From Ascaris suum (Eukaryota > Nematoda > Chromadorea > Rhabditida > Ascarididae), in NCBI GenBank assembly GCA_013433145.1, contig CM024187.1, positions 5,348,826 through 5,412,825 of the forward strand: a DNA stretch of 64,000 bases, written 5' to 3'. Under the pieces are notes generated by a model. The model worked only from the letters and a program-made list of their open reading frames with translations, made no database searches and had not been told where the DNA came from. Below are positions 1 to 10,273 of the stretch, in pieces. Within the stretch, counting starts at the first letter, position 1, and each line of letters opens with the position of its first letter. The position numbers and the translations under genes are program-made.

Positions 1-54
1 GGAGCGTGGAGGAAGTCCACGTGTTGTACGACCAGTACCCATTCAAAAACAAAG
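1..54 (+). CDS. DDX19: DDX19/Dbp5 exon fragment cut by window edge
   Basis: The sequence is open up to a good donor (AAAG followed by gtgagc at 55). Reading from base 2 gives 17 codons ending [10 protein letters not shown] plus two bases (AG). These join the first base of the next exon to make an Arg codon in front of VRREEQTL. The position before REEQTL is where the family has a weakly conserved strand of the type VVxxPxxIxL, which fits loosely. The frame is chosen by phase matching and not by strong similarity, so this exon is less certain than the following ones. Confidence 0.55.
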
Positions 55-3000
55 GTGAGCGTATTTGTTGTCAAGGTAAACATAACAAGACGCATTTTTC
101 CTAAACGACATTGGAGAAGTGTATTTGTCTTTATGGATTTGTGATGTATTCGAAGACGCACTAGCTATCGTATGTCAAGCGAGCAGCTGTGATAATGCAC
201 GCATTAGGTAAAATGTGAGGGAAGACTTAGCGGCTAGAATCGATTATGACGCAACACGGTGTTCGTTTGGCAAACGGATCTACGCAATTAGGGCCATACT
301 CTCTTAGTGCTTGACCTCCGATTTAACACGCAGCAGTCTCTATTAACTTTGTGATTGAAGTAAGTTGAAACTGGAAACGAAACTTGGATATGATTCCATT
401 CACATTTTATCGAAGCGGATGTATTCCTATTCATTATGCTAATATGCGCAGAGTGAGGGCGACGTTACGAAGCTGGCACCTTTCTAGAGCCTCCCCAATT
501 GAGGAGCCTGTAAACGAAGGCTGTGATGGTTGAATACTGTTGATATCGGGTTTTTTTAAATTTCCGGTTTTTGCCGTTCGGCTGTTTTGCTTCAAACTCT
601 GAATTTTTCGGACATTCTTAATATGCTTAGTTAACGCATTGTAACAGTATCGTCATTCAGTATTTTTCTCGAAGTTGCCATGTTGCAGTACTTTCGTTTG
701 TGTCGTAAGGGGATTTGGAATTTCAACGATGTTAGGTAGACTTAGTGCTGTATTTTGTTAGTTAGTTGTGTTCGAAATTTGTATTCGTTATGTTGTTTCT
801 TTTCTACGTTATATTCCACTCACTTATCGCTTATACTTTTATTAAATATGGTGGAGCTTTATTCATGTATGTATTTATCATTAGGAATTCTCCCTCGATG
901 AATAAACGTTGTTTGTAGAAAAATTGGTAGTTCGATGGGCGAATAGATTCGCAAACGCTATCATTAGGGATGTGTTCGTTGTGCGTGGATTGGTGTATTT
1001 GCTTGATGATGGTGTTCATAATGTTTGTCCGTTAATTAAGGGTTTGCGGCACCCAAGGCGCACCTTTACGCATTTCACTTCTTGTCTTCTCCGTTTTTCA
1101 TTGGTCATTTTATACTTTTCTCTTCAGTTTCATCATATTTCCGTGCATCTTTCATTGTCCCACTCATCTCTTTGCTTGGGCAATTTTTCTCTAACGTAAC
1201 CTGATGTTGTTGTTGTGAATTGTCATGGATTGCTGAAATGTTAGTTTTATTGCCGATTGGTGCGTAGAAGCGGTTTCCTATAATCAGTAGTGACGCGCAT
1301 TGTGAATCTGTTATATCGCATAAAGGACTGAGAAAAGAACGGACAGGTGTTGCCAATGACTTTCATAAGTGACCGTCGTAGTCAGTACCGTTCTTTCTCA
1401 TTTGTTTAACAAAGCAACTTGTGGCTGGTGAGGACCGACTTAGGAGTTTTTATACAATTTAAAGAGCGCGTTTGTTTAATGCATGCAAAAGGAGTTGGTC
1501 AAAAAAAACATATTTCACTCCATATTGAATTTTTCATGTGTAGGCGAGCTGGCCTCCTTCAACTACACTCGACTTGGAATGATGGTCCTGAGTTCTATCT
1601 TATTTCTAGCGGATAAGAAATCTGGATAGAAAAAATAATGTCAGCAAGGTAGATAACACCCAGCTGAGAATTAGTACTAGCAATTGACACAAAGGAAAAA
1701 AATCGATGAAAAACGAAGAATTGCTCCGATGGCTGAGACTGGAAACCGAGCATGGATATGTGAAGGAGGAGACTAGGGAAAAGGGGTGATGTGCCGGGTC
1801 CGAGGATTGAGCCCATTTGTTAATTGAAGTCAAACACGTTGAACGTAATAATCCTGCTGTTTAGCGACATTTTCCAACGTGGAGGCAGTTTGCTGCAAAC
1901 AGCGTCGGGATCTGTTTTAAGAGCCAAACATAGTTATGTATTCCGCACTAAGGCAGCGATCCACTTCTATGTCTAGGCTAGGTTCGGAATATTTCTATGT
2001 GATACATTCAAACGTTTGTTTCGCAAATACGGATATTGGTATTAAGAGAGGAGCGGGATGGGAGAAGCTGTCATACAATAAGCCGAAACGCTTGAACTGA
2101 TGACATGAGAACATCTCCGAGTTAAGGCTACGGTGCATAGTGAACCAACTTCTTATATGGTGTTTTTAAGAGGCGATCGTTTGCAGAGTTCGGCGTGAGG
2201 AGCAAACCCTCTCGAATATCAAGCAATACTATGTGAAGTGTGCGAACCGCGAAGAGAAGTACGAGGCGGTGATCAATCTTTACGGCGGTCTTACGATTGC
2301 ATCAGCGATCATTTTTTGCTATGTGAGTTAACTCCTTGAGCTATTTTGACGTTTTTTTTCTTCCTTTTGCCAACATTCCATAGCATTTATTTTTTCTTTC
2401 ATAGTCCTAATAATGTGTTTAGGAAGTTATTAAAATTTGTTCTAAATGAAACGCATCTCAAAAATAGTTTTAAACGAAACAAGGTACTGTGCACGTGTTG
2501 CTGAGAATGGTTGAAGTTGTTTATTTTCTTAAATCTTATTCATTCTTTTCAGCTGTAGAAAATTCGTATAGTTGAAGTGCACTAATGTCATTGCAATCAA
2601 AGCCATGATAGACGATAGAAGTCCTGACGCGTACTTATAAAGCCGAATACGCGACACTTTGTTTGAAAGCATGTCATGTAAACTGCACATAAATGATGCT
2701 TAAAGTAGCTTTTTTTGCATATTCTAAACGCGTAAAATGCATTTAGAACTTATTGTGCACTTAAAGTGAAACTTATATTTCCCACCTTGAGCGAGCGGTA
2801 CACAGCCGAATCTTTTCTCAATTACGTTATTTTGGTTGTGGATTAGCACCGTTGTTTTCTTATATTGTACTCATCATCAGAATTGCTTTTGCAACTGCTC
2901 CACCTTCTTCCAAAAAACGTTTATAATACAGAGCGATTTTTCTTTCAAATTCTCTTTCGTCTATGAAGAGTTATCCTCAAGGGAGAATCTTGTCGCACCA

Positions 3001-5293
3001 TTTAGTAGTAATCGGTCCAGAGAATTGATCTTGAAGTTAAATGGAATAGTAATAGCTTATACACGAATGAGGAATGCGAGTTGCGTGTATTAATGGATCG
3101 GTTAGGCAAACAAACTGTGTGTGCATTATAGCACTGGAAAGAAATTGGTGGTGTGGATTGGGGAAAAATGTTTCCGTTGCCTAAGCAAATTGCCTGGACG
3201 GCGATAACGGTTTCGATTTCATTCGTTTCTTTTGCCGTCTAATAACGCATCCACAAGGGCTTGAGTATCGGCTTCAGATTCAGTTTCTCTCTTCGCTCCA
3301 GAATGGACATTGAACTTCTTTCTGATTCTGCATTTCTTAAGGACGAAACGGAAGTTCCGAAATTTAGAAGGGCTCATTAATGAGCTTTGTTTTCTGTTTC
3401 AACCTTTCTTTTGTGTTTATTTATAGAGGTGTTAATTAAGAAATAACTGACGAGGCGGATGACGTGCAAATTTTAGACAAGGAAATCAGCGGAATGGCTT
3501 GCGGCAAGGATGAGTGCACGTGGTCATGTTGTCACTCTATTGCACGGTGAGCTGCCAATCGAGGAGCGCGCGAGGGTCATCCAGTGCTTTAAGGAGGGTA
3601 TCTACAAAGTACTAGTGACCACTAACGTTTGCGCTAGAGGTGAGCATCGTACATCTAGTAAAGCTTTTCAACCACAATATCTTCTCTAGGGAAGTTTGTG
3701 ATCCTGAGGTTTCTTTGAGAAAAATGCTTATTAGGGATGAATGAGGCGTCTTATGAAAGTCACGAGTGGGATATTCCGCTCTGGGAAGCAAAACTGTTTA
3801 CTTGCGTTTTATTACTTTCTGGTTAGATAAACACTAAGTGTGATTTTGCTGGTGACTTTTCTCGTTTTTATGTATCTTAAGGGATGCGACGAAACAACTT
3901 GACTAAATTAAAGGGACTATAGTGAGTAGTGAGTCAACAGCAGACAATTGTTTACCGTTACATGAGGTGTGAGGGCAACGTCTATGACGATCTGATTATG
4001 CGATTAGCCCGCTCTTAATCCGTGCTTTCCACCGAGAGTGTTATTACATTCCTGAACTAATGGCGCCGAACATTTCTTTCATTTTTTTAAAATTCTGCAG
4101 CTATTATTAGCGAGAAAGTTCCCTAAGAAAACGGTTTCAGTAGGCGTTTTGTTGAAAGAACGGAACTTTTACGAATGCTACCGTTTTGGTGCTTCCAAGT
4201 CTACAGGACGTTTTTCATAACACACTACCACGCATAAAGGTTTACGCCCGTTGGCTGTTATTCCTTATGCTGGTGGAAACCGCAGTTTTTTTTCGTTGGT
4301 ATTCTGCTTAGGGCAAGAATAATAGCCAGTGGACAAAAGTTTTGTATATAATGATCTGATAGAAAACTGTCCCGTAAGCTTTAAAGTGTCAAGATAGCGG
4401 CATCTTTAAGGGTTTTATCTTCGCATCTAAGTGCATGTTGAATGAGTTTCTTTCAAGGTTTTTTGTTAGCGTTACTGGCCAGCAACAACATCTACGTAGT
4501 GTGTAATCAGAACTGCAGTAATTCAGGAGTTGCGGAAATTTCCCTTTGATGTATTTTGCGTTTTTCCAGGAATTGACGTCTCACAGGTGACAGTCGTCAT
4601 CAACTACGACCCGCCATTGACGTTTAGCGAAACGCCGCAACCAGATTACGAGACCTACCTGCATAGAATCGGACGTACGGGTCGATTCGGCAAGGCAGGC
4701 ATTGCGATCAATTTTGTCTCGAATCCTTTCGAAGTCAGTGTTATCGAACGTATCGGTCAACATTTCGGTTCGTTTTATCGACTGGTTATTTTAACGGTTT
4801 TAGTGATGTGCTACTTGATCATCTATCCAAACATACTTCTGGAAGATTCGATTCCAAAGGTCTTGTGGGTTGATCTTTTCAAATGCTTGTTTTGCAAGTC
4901 TCTGAGGGAAGTGATCGGATGAGCACATCGGTGTCACTGTCTTAATTTCGTGTTGGAAGCTTCATTCATCTGTCACATATGGGTCACATCTGACAGCTCC
5001 AGCAATGTTTTCGCACTTCCACGCTTCAGAAAATGCTCTTTATTTTCTTTTTCTACTTTTTTCTCTCTTCCCTGTCTCCTGAGAAGAACGCGAACTTTAT
5101 TTCTATCAAAAGCCAACCACTTAAAGGTGGTTTTTTAAATAGGAATTCTCATTCGCACAGTATCCATCGGAATTGCATGCGATTCGCGTACCGAGTAACG
5201 TCGCTTAGAATATCCGTTGCAGGCAAAGAGATTGAGTTGCTGGATGCAAGCGACTTCGATGCTCTAGAAGCGATCGACAAGGACGGTGAGTAA
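1..5293 (+). CDS. DDX19: DDX19/Dbp5-type DEAD-box RNA helicase, C-terminal half (5 exons; 5' part outside window)
   Basis: ATP-dependent RNA helicase of the Dbp5/DDX19 family. In other eukaryotes it acts at the cytoplasmic face of the nuclear pore, where it remodels exported mRNPs, and it also takes part in translation termination. The exons 1-54, 2187-2322, 3477-3639, 4570-4767 and 5223-5293 join with consistent phases. The product reads through the second RecA-like domain: [14 protein letters not shown] at its start, motif IV as IIFCYTRK, the conserved [10 protein letters not shown] (motif V region) across a junction, then [15 protein letters not shown] (motif VI). The RREEQTL...IKQYYV stretch and the [15 protein letters not shown] context are diagnostic for Dbp5/DDX19 rather than eIF4A. 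The first RecA domain (Walker A, DEAD, SAT) must lie upstream of base 1. The loop between INYD and PDYETYLHR is about two residues longer than in the human protein, as judged from memory. DDX19 versus DDX25 cannot be separated here; one ancestral copy is expected in invertebrates. Confidence 0.94.
55..2186 (+). other. DDX19 intron 1
   Basis: The intron runs from gtgagc to ttgcag. Open frames inside it (for example at 1419-1616 and, on the other strand, 1595-1833) show no family resemblance and no convincing splice signals. I see nothing else in it. Confidence 0.75.
2187..2322 (+). CDS. DDX19: DDX19/Dbp5 exon: start of RecA domain 2
   Basis: The acceptor is ttgcag and the donor is TAT followed by gtgagt. 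The 136 bases are one base completing the previous codon plus 45 codons. They read [18 protein letters not shown], then [26 protein letters not shown]. In human DDX19 the matching stretch is REEETLDTIKQYYV, then DEKFQALCNLYGAITIAQAMIFCH. The exon holds the domain-2 entry and most of motif IV (IIFC), which is completed by TRK in the next exon. Confidence 0.95.
2323..3476 (+). other. DDX19 intron 2
   Basis: The intron runs from gtgagt to tttag. It is A/T-rich, and an 85-codon open frame at 2836-3093 has no recognisable domain. I see nothing else. Confidence 0.75.
3477..3639 (+). CDS. DDX19: DDX19/Dbp5 exon: motifs IV-V
   Basis: The exon begins in phase 0 after aaattttag and ends with one base before gtgagc. 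Its 54 codons read [38 protein letters not shown] and [16 protein letters not shown], followed by G. These match TRKTASWLAAELSKEGHQV, LLSGEMMVEQRAAVIERF and [10 protein letters not shown] of vertebrate DDX19. The G-E-L-P-x-E-x-R stretch is the conserved RNA-contacting helix entry (QxxR region), and TTNVCARG is the Dbp5-specific form of motif V. Confidence 0.96.
3640..4569 (+). other. DDX19 intron 3
   Basis: The intron runs from gtgagc to tttttccag. I see no embedded gene. Confidence 0.75.
4570..4767 (+). CDS. DDX19: DDX19/Dbp5 exon: motifs V-VI
   Basis: After gtttttccag, two bases complete Gly, then 65 codons follow, ending in one base before gttcgt. The product reads [18 protein letters not shown], then [18 protein letters not shown] and [20 protein letters not shown]. 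Motif VI (HRIGRTGR) carries both arginine-finger candidates, so nothing in domain 2 suggests loss of ATPase activity. The frame stays open through the donor to 4922, but that tail has no similarity and is intron. Confidence 0.96.
4768..5222 (+). other. DDX19 intron 4
   Basis: The intron runs from gttcgt (a weak donor) to ccgttgcag. I see nothing else in it. Confidence 0.7.
5223..5293 (+). CDS. DDX19: DDX19/Dbp5 terminal exon
   Basis: Two bases complete Gly, then 22 codons and TAA follow. The product reads [20 protein letters not shown] and ends Gly-Glu-stop. Vertebrate DDX19 ends at nearly the same point (KKIERLDTDDLDEIEKIAN), so length and sequence both support a terminal exon. The final GGT GAG TAA codons are also a perfect splice donor (gtgagtaa). 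A longer isoform spliced at 5287 therefore cannot be excluded. Confidence 0.85.
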
Positions 5294-5479
5294 AGCCGCG
5301 ATCGATGCGATGATACTTCCGTTTATCAGTTGAACTCTTTCTTTTCGGTGATTTTTAGATCCTGAATTTTTGCAGATTTGTTACTACGTTTATGTCGCTT
5401 CTGGTTATGTGTAAAACCTCTCGTATTTTTCCCCCGTAAGTTGTTATAAGCCACGCTTTCACAGATGAGTTGTTGCCTC

Positions 5480-5485
5480 AATAAA
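5480..5485 (+). terminator. Polyadenylation signal AATAAA for DDX19
   Basis: This is a canonical hexamer about 190 bases after the DDX19 stop codon, followed by a T-rich stretch. The distance and position suit 3' end formation of this gene. No transcript evidence is available. Confidence 0.5.
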
Positions 5486-8400
5486 TGTACAGTATATTGT
5501 ATTTTCTCATCCTTGACTGAAACAGTCTTACGTTTTGCTCATTCATTTCTTCGCACGTGTAAATTTTTGTGGCTCTTATGTTGTTTACGCTGTTGATTAT
5601 TCTTGCTTTTCAGCAGTGTTTCGTTAGAAATTCGGTGTTTGGTGGATGGCTGATATGTTTGAATATCGCAGTTGGGGATTGTATTTGGTCGATCTTTATG
5701 AGCGTTGGTTTTTGTTTATTTGAGCTCCCTTTGATAGGCTGTTTCATATTTAGCTTTCATAAAATGGTTGTGACATTTAGTGCCTGATTCGTTATTGTTT
5801 TACTAATCTAAATTTAATTTCTTAATAATTAACTTTATTTGGTTTAAAAGAGCTAATTTAAGTTCATTCCATTTAAATTTATTCACTCGACTAAAAGCCA
5901 ACTTTTAATCTCTCTCAAAACCAACCTTCCACATTTTATTTAGCAGAAATGCTCAGTTTCTTTTCATGAATTGTCTAAGCGGCAACGGCACTTCACTAAT
6001 GGAAATTTGCTGCTGAGAGCGTTATTGTTTTGCGTTGTCATGTTCACATTCCCAGCTAAATATCTGAATATTACTTCGTGATGATTCGCTTAATGGTGCA
6101 GTTTGTTAGCATACCACATTAGGCATACTCTCTTGTTGATGCTATTGTTTGTTTTTTTGTGTGAAATTCTTCATTATATGGTTGTACTCATGATGTTTTT
6201 TGACTCAGATCGGGGGCTATAGACATGAGATCGTTTATGTGCAATGCTCTTTAAAGGGCTCTCTCTCGCTGTTGAAGCTGTTGCGATTTTTATTTTCACG
6301 TCCAATAAACGATATGGATATCGATATTCATTCTTTCTGTGTGCACTATATATGAGAAATTCCATCTGGTGTAATTGACATACGTTGAGATGCTCTTTCA
6401 AAGTGGTCATGGAACTTTTTTGAGTGCTTGATTTTCGAGATACGAACTTATTTGAAGAAGGGAATGTATCTTTAAAAGGAGGGGCGGAAATGAAAAAAAA
6501 AACTTGCATGGAAAAGCTTTGCATGAAAGATTTATTTACGAAAGAGAGAACTGGCCTCTTCTAAGCGAATATTGGATGTGCATTTTGGGGGAGACCCTAG
6601 TCGGGAATGAGTGCTGAGCAGCTTGTGAAGTAACAGCTGGGATTACCGAAAGCAAGTAGTGAAAATCTTTGATGAAATTATCATTATCATTTAGAGCGTC
6701 AAAAAACCCATAGAATTTAGCGGCTGCATCGTTTATTGTGGTAGATCTAAAACGCCAGGTCTTGTCTGCTGTGTGTCATCTGTGGGCAATCTGACAAAGC
6801 ACAAGTTTGCGCCAATGCAATTTGCGGATCTAACCGTGTTGGGTTGACTAGCTCATCTGGGGGGGGAGGGCACAAGTTTCGCATATACAGCTATGCCCTT
6901 AAACGATGTGCGGGTCGACCGTGTCTATTCACGGCTTCGCTTAGTACGTCGGTCGTTTATTTCCTTTCACTGCGTATCTACAATTTCGGTCGATTTTAAT
7001 GTTGATTTGTTGTGCATCTGTGAAATAATGGAGGAGTGTTTGCCTTATACATTGATGTCGCTTTATTTCTATAGTTATCTTCCGGTATAGATTGGGAAAT
7101 CATGTTTTTCTGTCTTTTATTTTGTTATGGTCTGTATTCGTGGACGGGTCATCTATTATCCATCTTCTCTTAGAAATATTATGTATGCGACGATGCCGAC
7201 GATATTGAGACATTCATTCGTCTTAGATGCATTTGCTGGAGCGGAGAGCTCGGGAAGTAGTTTGCTAGATCGGTTGCAAGCCTTTGAATTCTTTTATCGC
7301 AGTCCATGCTCTATTTATCGTCACAATTTTTGTGTGGTCCAACCGCAGTTGCGCGAAATACCATTTGGCATTTCTTGGAGGATTTTCTATATGCCCTTTG
7401 TTTCGGCACCTTCTTGCAGCCGTTAATATGGATCCGTTTCTTTGGTATTATGGTTTTGCGTGGGGATCAGGTCACATGAAAAGGAAAAATAGAGGTTTAA
7501 CATCCTGTGCGAAACAACTGAATCATAGATTCACCGTTCTGTAGCGCGACTCTCAATGTCATGACCTGAAAAAAGTAGATGAACCATTTTGTCAGTCTAG
7601 AGTTCACGTTTAGTCGCTCGAACAAACTGAATTCTTGAACTCTTTGAACTGCTTAAAGAACTCTAGATGGGGGTGATAATGAGTTAGTCAAGTACCTAAA
7701 TTTATATTGTCTGGCCTCTCTACTCACCAAGAACGGCCAAGTTCCATGTGTCATTGACGCGATATCCCTAACTATCACTGGATGGTAGTGCAGTAGGCTA
7801 ACACAAGATACTGATCCTTACTAGACAATGGTTGTCAAACGGCTTCTTCAAATAGCTAATGATAAGCTCTTGTCACCAAACTAATTGTTTGCTTGGAGAG
7901 CTACAGACTTAACAGCAGAGGAATTTTTTGCACGTACTACCACATTTATTGTGAATAAAGTGTTTGATTTTTTTTAAAGCGTTTCTTGCAAAAGTAAAAT
8001 GATCATGCTTGTTTTTTGGTTTGTTTGGCTTTACTCTGCTCGCTCTCAGTCCACTTAATCAGTCGGAAATTCGCTTCTGCTCAAAGTTGTTCCTTCTTGT
8101 TAAGTATACATGCTTGCCCCTAAAGCAGTGACCCGGATGCTGTTGAAGATTCCGCATATGCATGGTGGTTTTCGAGTGTTCTTCAAGCCTTCTCTTCCAC
8201 CCCCCCCCCCCCATCTTCCGATCCCGTCCTCCTTTTTATCCCGCTCTGTTCCGAAAGGCCGAATTTTGGATGTCACTGTCCGAGATAAAAACCTTCATAT
8301 TAGTAAGATGTTTCAACGAAATTAAATAAGCCCTCAATGATACCTCAAGGCGGATTGATTTCTTTCTCTTGAGTGTGACAACAATAAGATACGGCATCAA

Positions 8401-9182
8401 AAACGGTAAAATGGGTTCCCACTTGTATAATATTGTTTTGCTTTAGTGCAGAAGTCCTGCAACGGCTTTGTGCTCTCACTCCTCCCTCATAGCCTCCTCT
8501 GCTCCATTGCACGCCATCAGCGCTACCACCACTACCATCTTCTTCGGCATTGCTGGTCCTACTTTTTTAATGCATAGAATGATTGCTTGCGAATGCTGAG
8601 GCGCTTTCTTGTCAAACACTAGTCCAAATCTATTTAGCTGCTCATGGCTTAATCACTGTTCGCACAGCACATCAGAGACGTGGATTTCGTAAAGCTCAAA
8701 CATTTCCGTTACTTGTGGCTTTTATCCTATATCAATGATCTTTTCACTAATTACATATATCATCGTCTTTTTAACAGTTTTATCTATTTCTGAGACGTTT
8801 TTCACTTTAGTCCGATTTCAGTTCATGAGGTTTCTGAAATGTGTTTAGTTGTCTATCTTCCCCAGTCTCCTTTCCATCGATTATATGCTAGCGATTTAAT
8901 TTTCTCGCAATCACACCAACTAATTCTCCCTTCTCAGTTTTAAACTACGAATTTCTTTAGTTCTTCTGAATAGTGTCAACAAAACTTGCTTCGCCATTGT
9001 TTCATAAAAAACGACACCTCTTCAATACAACAGTTTCATTCGTTGTTTTATCTAGTTTCATGAGATATAAGACTGTCGTGTCCAGTATAATTCTGATTGC
9101 ATTTCAGCAACATAATTCATTTTGTAAACTCCTTGTAGTATTCGATGCAAGTGTTGCATGCTCATTTTCGATGATCGCATAG
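5486..9182. other. Intergenic or intronic, no supported gene
   Basis: This stretch has many chance open frames on both strands (longest about 116 codons at 6174-6524, - strand). None shows a domain, sensible splice sites and protein-like composition together. It contains a C13 run at 8200-8212. Confidence 0.5.
8200..8212 (+). repeat. C13 homopolymer
   Basis: A pure run of 13 C lies in a pyrimidine-rich context. Similar G or C runs occur at 12926, 29412, 51616 and 53897. Confidence 0.95.
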
Positions 9183-9262
9183 TGGCTGGTATTTTTTGGA
9201 TGTGATGATAAGAGACCGATGATGATTTTCAATGTGCATCTTATTGATTGCATACTCGGCCG
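9183..9262 (+). CDS. Candidate internal exon, unknown protein
   Basis: An 80-base open block lies between an acceptor (cgcatag) and a strong donor (GGCCG followed by gtgagt). Read in phase 0 it gives WLVFFGCDDKRPMMIFNVH, then LIDCILG plus two bases. The composition looks like a folded hydrophobic protein segment. I do not recognise the family, and no phase-matched partner exon was found nearby. A chance occurrence cannot be excluded. Confidence 0.22.
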
Positions 9263-10175
9263 GTGAGTGACATGCGGCAAACATGAAACATTGCAAAAGG
9301 AGGTGAAAGAGTGCGGGTACGAATGATCCGCAACGCATCAATCAAAATTATTATTGCTCATCGTTGAGCAGTACCCCCGCAGCGTGCACGCATATGTCGC
9401 ATTTCGGCCTCTTTGCGCGCATGTTAGCCTCAAACCCCGCCGCATATCATATGCTATTTCGACTCATTGACAGTACATTAGCTTAGCCGATATTTCCAAG
9501 TGATTAAATCATCTCTCACTTCTGCTCGTTGTGCAAATTGCGAGAAATTTGAAGCGATGACGTCATCGAGAACTTCTTTATTGAGTGATCCCGTTGCTTG
9601 CGCAAAATACATTTGTGCAGCCGTTTTTGAAGCGTAACATTAGCAGAAATGATAATCTTTCGTTCCTTCCAGAAACGTTAAATGCCAGACATAATTTCAC
9701 TGGTGAGGGACTGAAATTGCTCAAAAATAGAATCAAATCGTTTAAATCTCCGAGTTGCATCCTTCAAACCTCTTAAGGATACACGTATTTGAAGAAAGTA
9801 GTATTTGAAAGAAAATGCAATTTTCATTTTTCATCACTTTTCAAGCACCATATTCAGTGAATGTTGTTTAGGGTTTCGATTTAGCAGATGTACAGTGCCT
9901 GATAAATTCACTCTGAAGTTTTATCGAAAGAAATGGAAGCAGCATTATTTCGATTTTATTCTTTCTGATCAGAATGCAACTCGATATTTCGCATAGCAAA
10001 TGCGATAATGGTCTAAGCAACGTCCTTGTGTCTGTGTTTGATAGTTGGCTATGGCAACTTCATTCATCGTTGATGTTCACGCCATTTATAATTAGCGTTG
10101 ATTCCCTATAAGAATTCGTCCGGAGTCGTCGTTCTTCTGAGAGATGGGGGAGGGATGATTTCAATTCCGTTGTAG
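9263..10175. other. No supported gene
   Basis: Two overlapping + frames are open around 9310-9487 in a locally G/C-richer stretch. One ends in FARMLASNPAAYHMLFRLID, but it has no clear acceptor. Nothing else stands out. Confidence 0.4.
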
Positions 10176-10273
10176 GTACGTTAATGTCGAGGCCCCAGAT
10201 TTCTGCAGCACCGAATGATAGAGTTGACTGTGGATTCTGTCGTAAAATTTTGACAGCAGATAATATACAAGTG
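10176..10273 (+). CDS. Candidate internal exon with a CxxC knuckle
   Basis: This 98-base block follows attccgttgtag and stops before gtatgc. It reads two bases, then TLMSRPQISAAPNDRVDC and GFCRKILTADNIQV. The D-C-G-F-C-R-K motif resembles the first metal-binding knuckle of a zinc finger (RING, LIM or similar), but the second half is missing, so no family can be named. The frame stays open through the donor to a TGA at about 10333, adding more cysteines. A short unspliced frame is the alternative reading. Confidence 0.25.

Noticed and set aside
4768..4922. Read-through of helicase exon 4 into TAA/TGA at 4920 as an alternative C-terminus
   Set aside because: The extension has no similarity to the family, whereas splicing to 5223 restores the expected C-terminal sequence and length.
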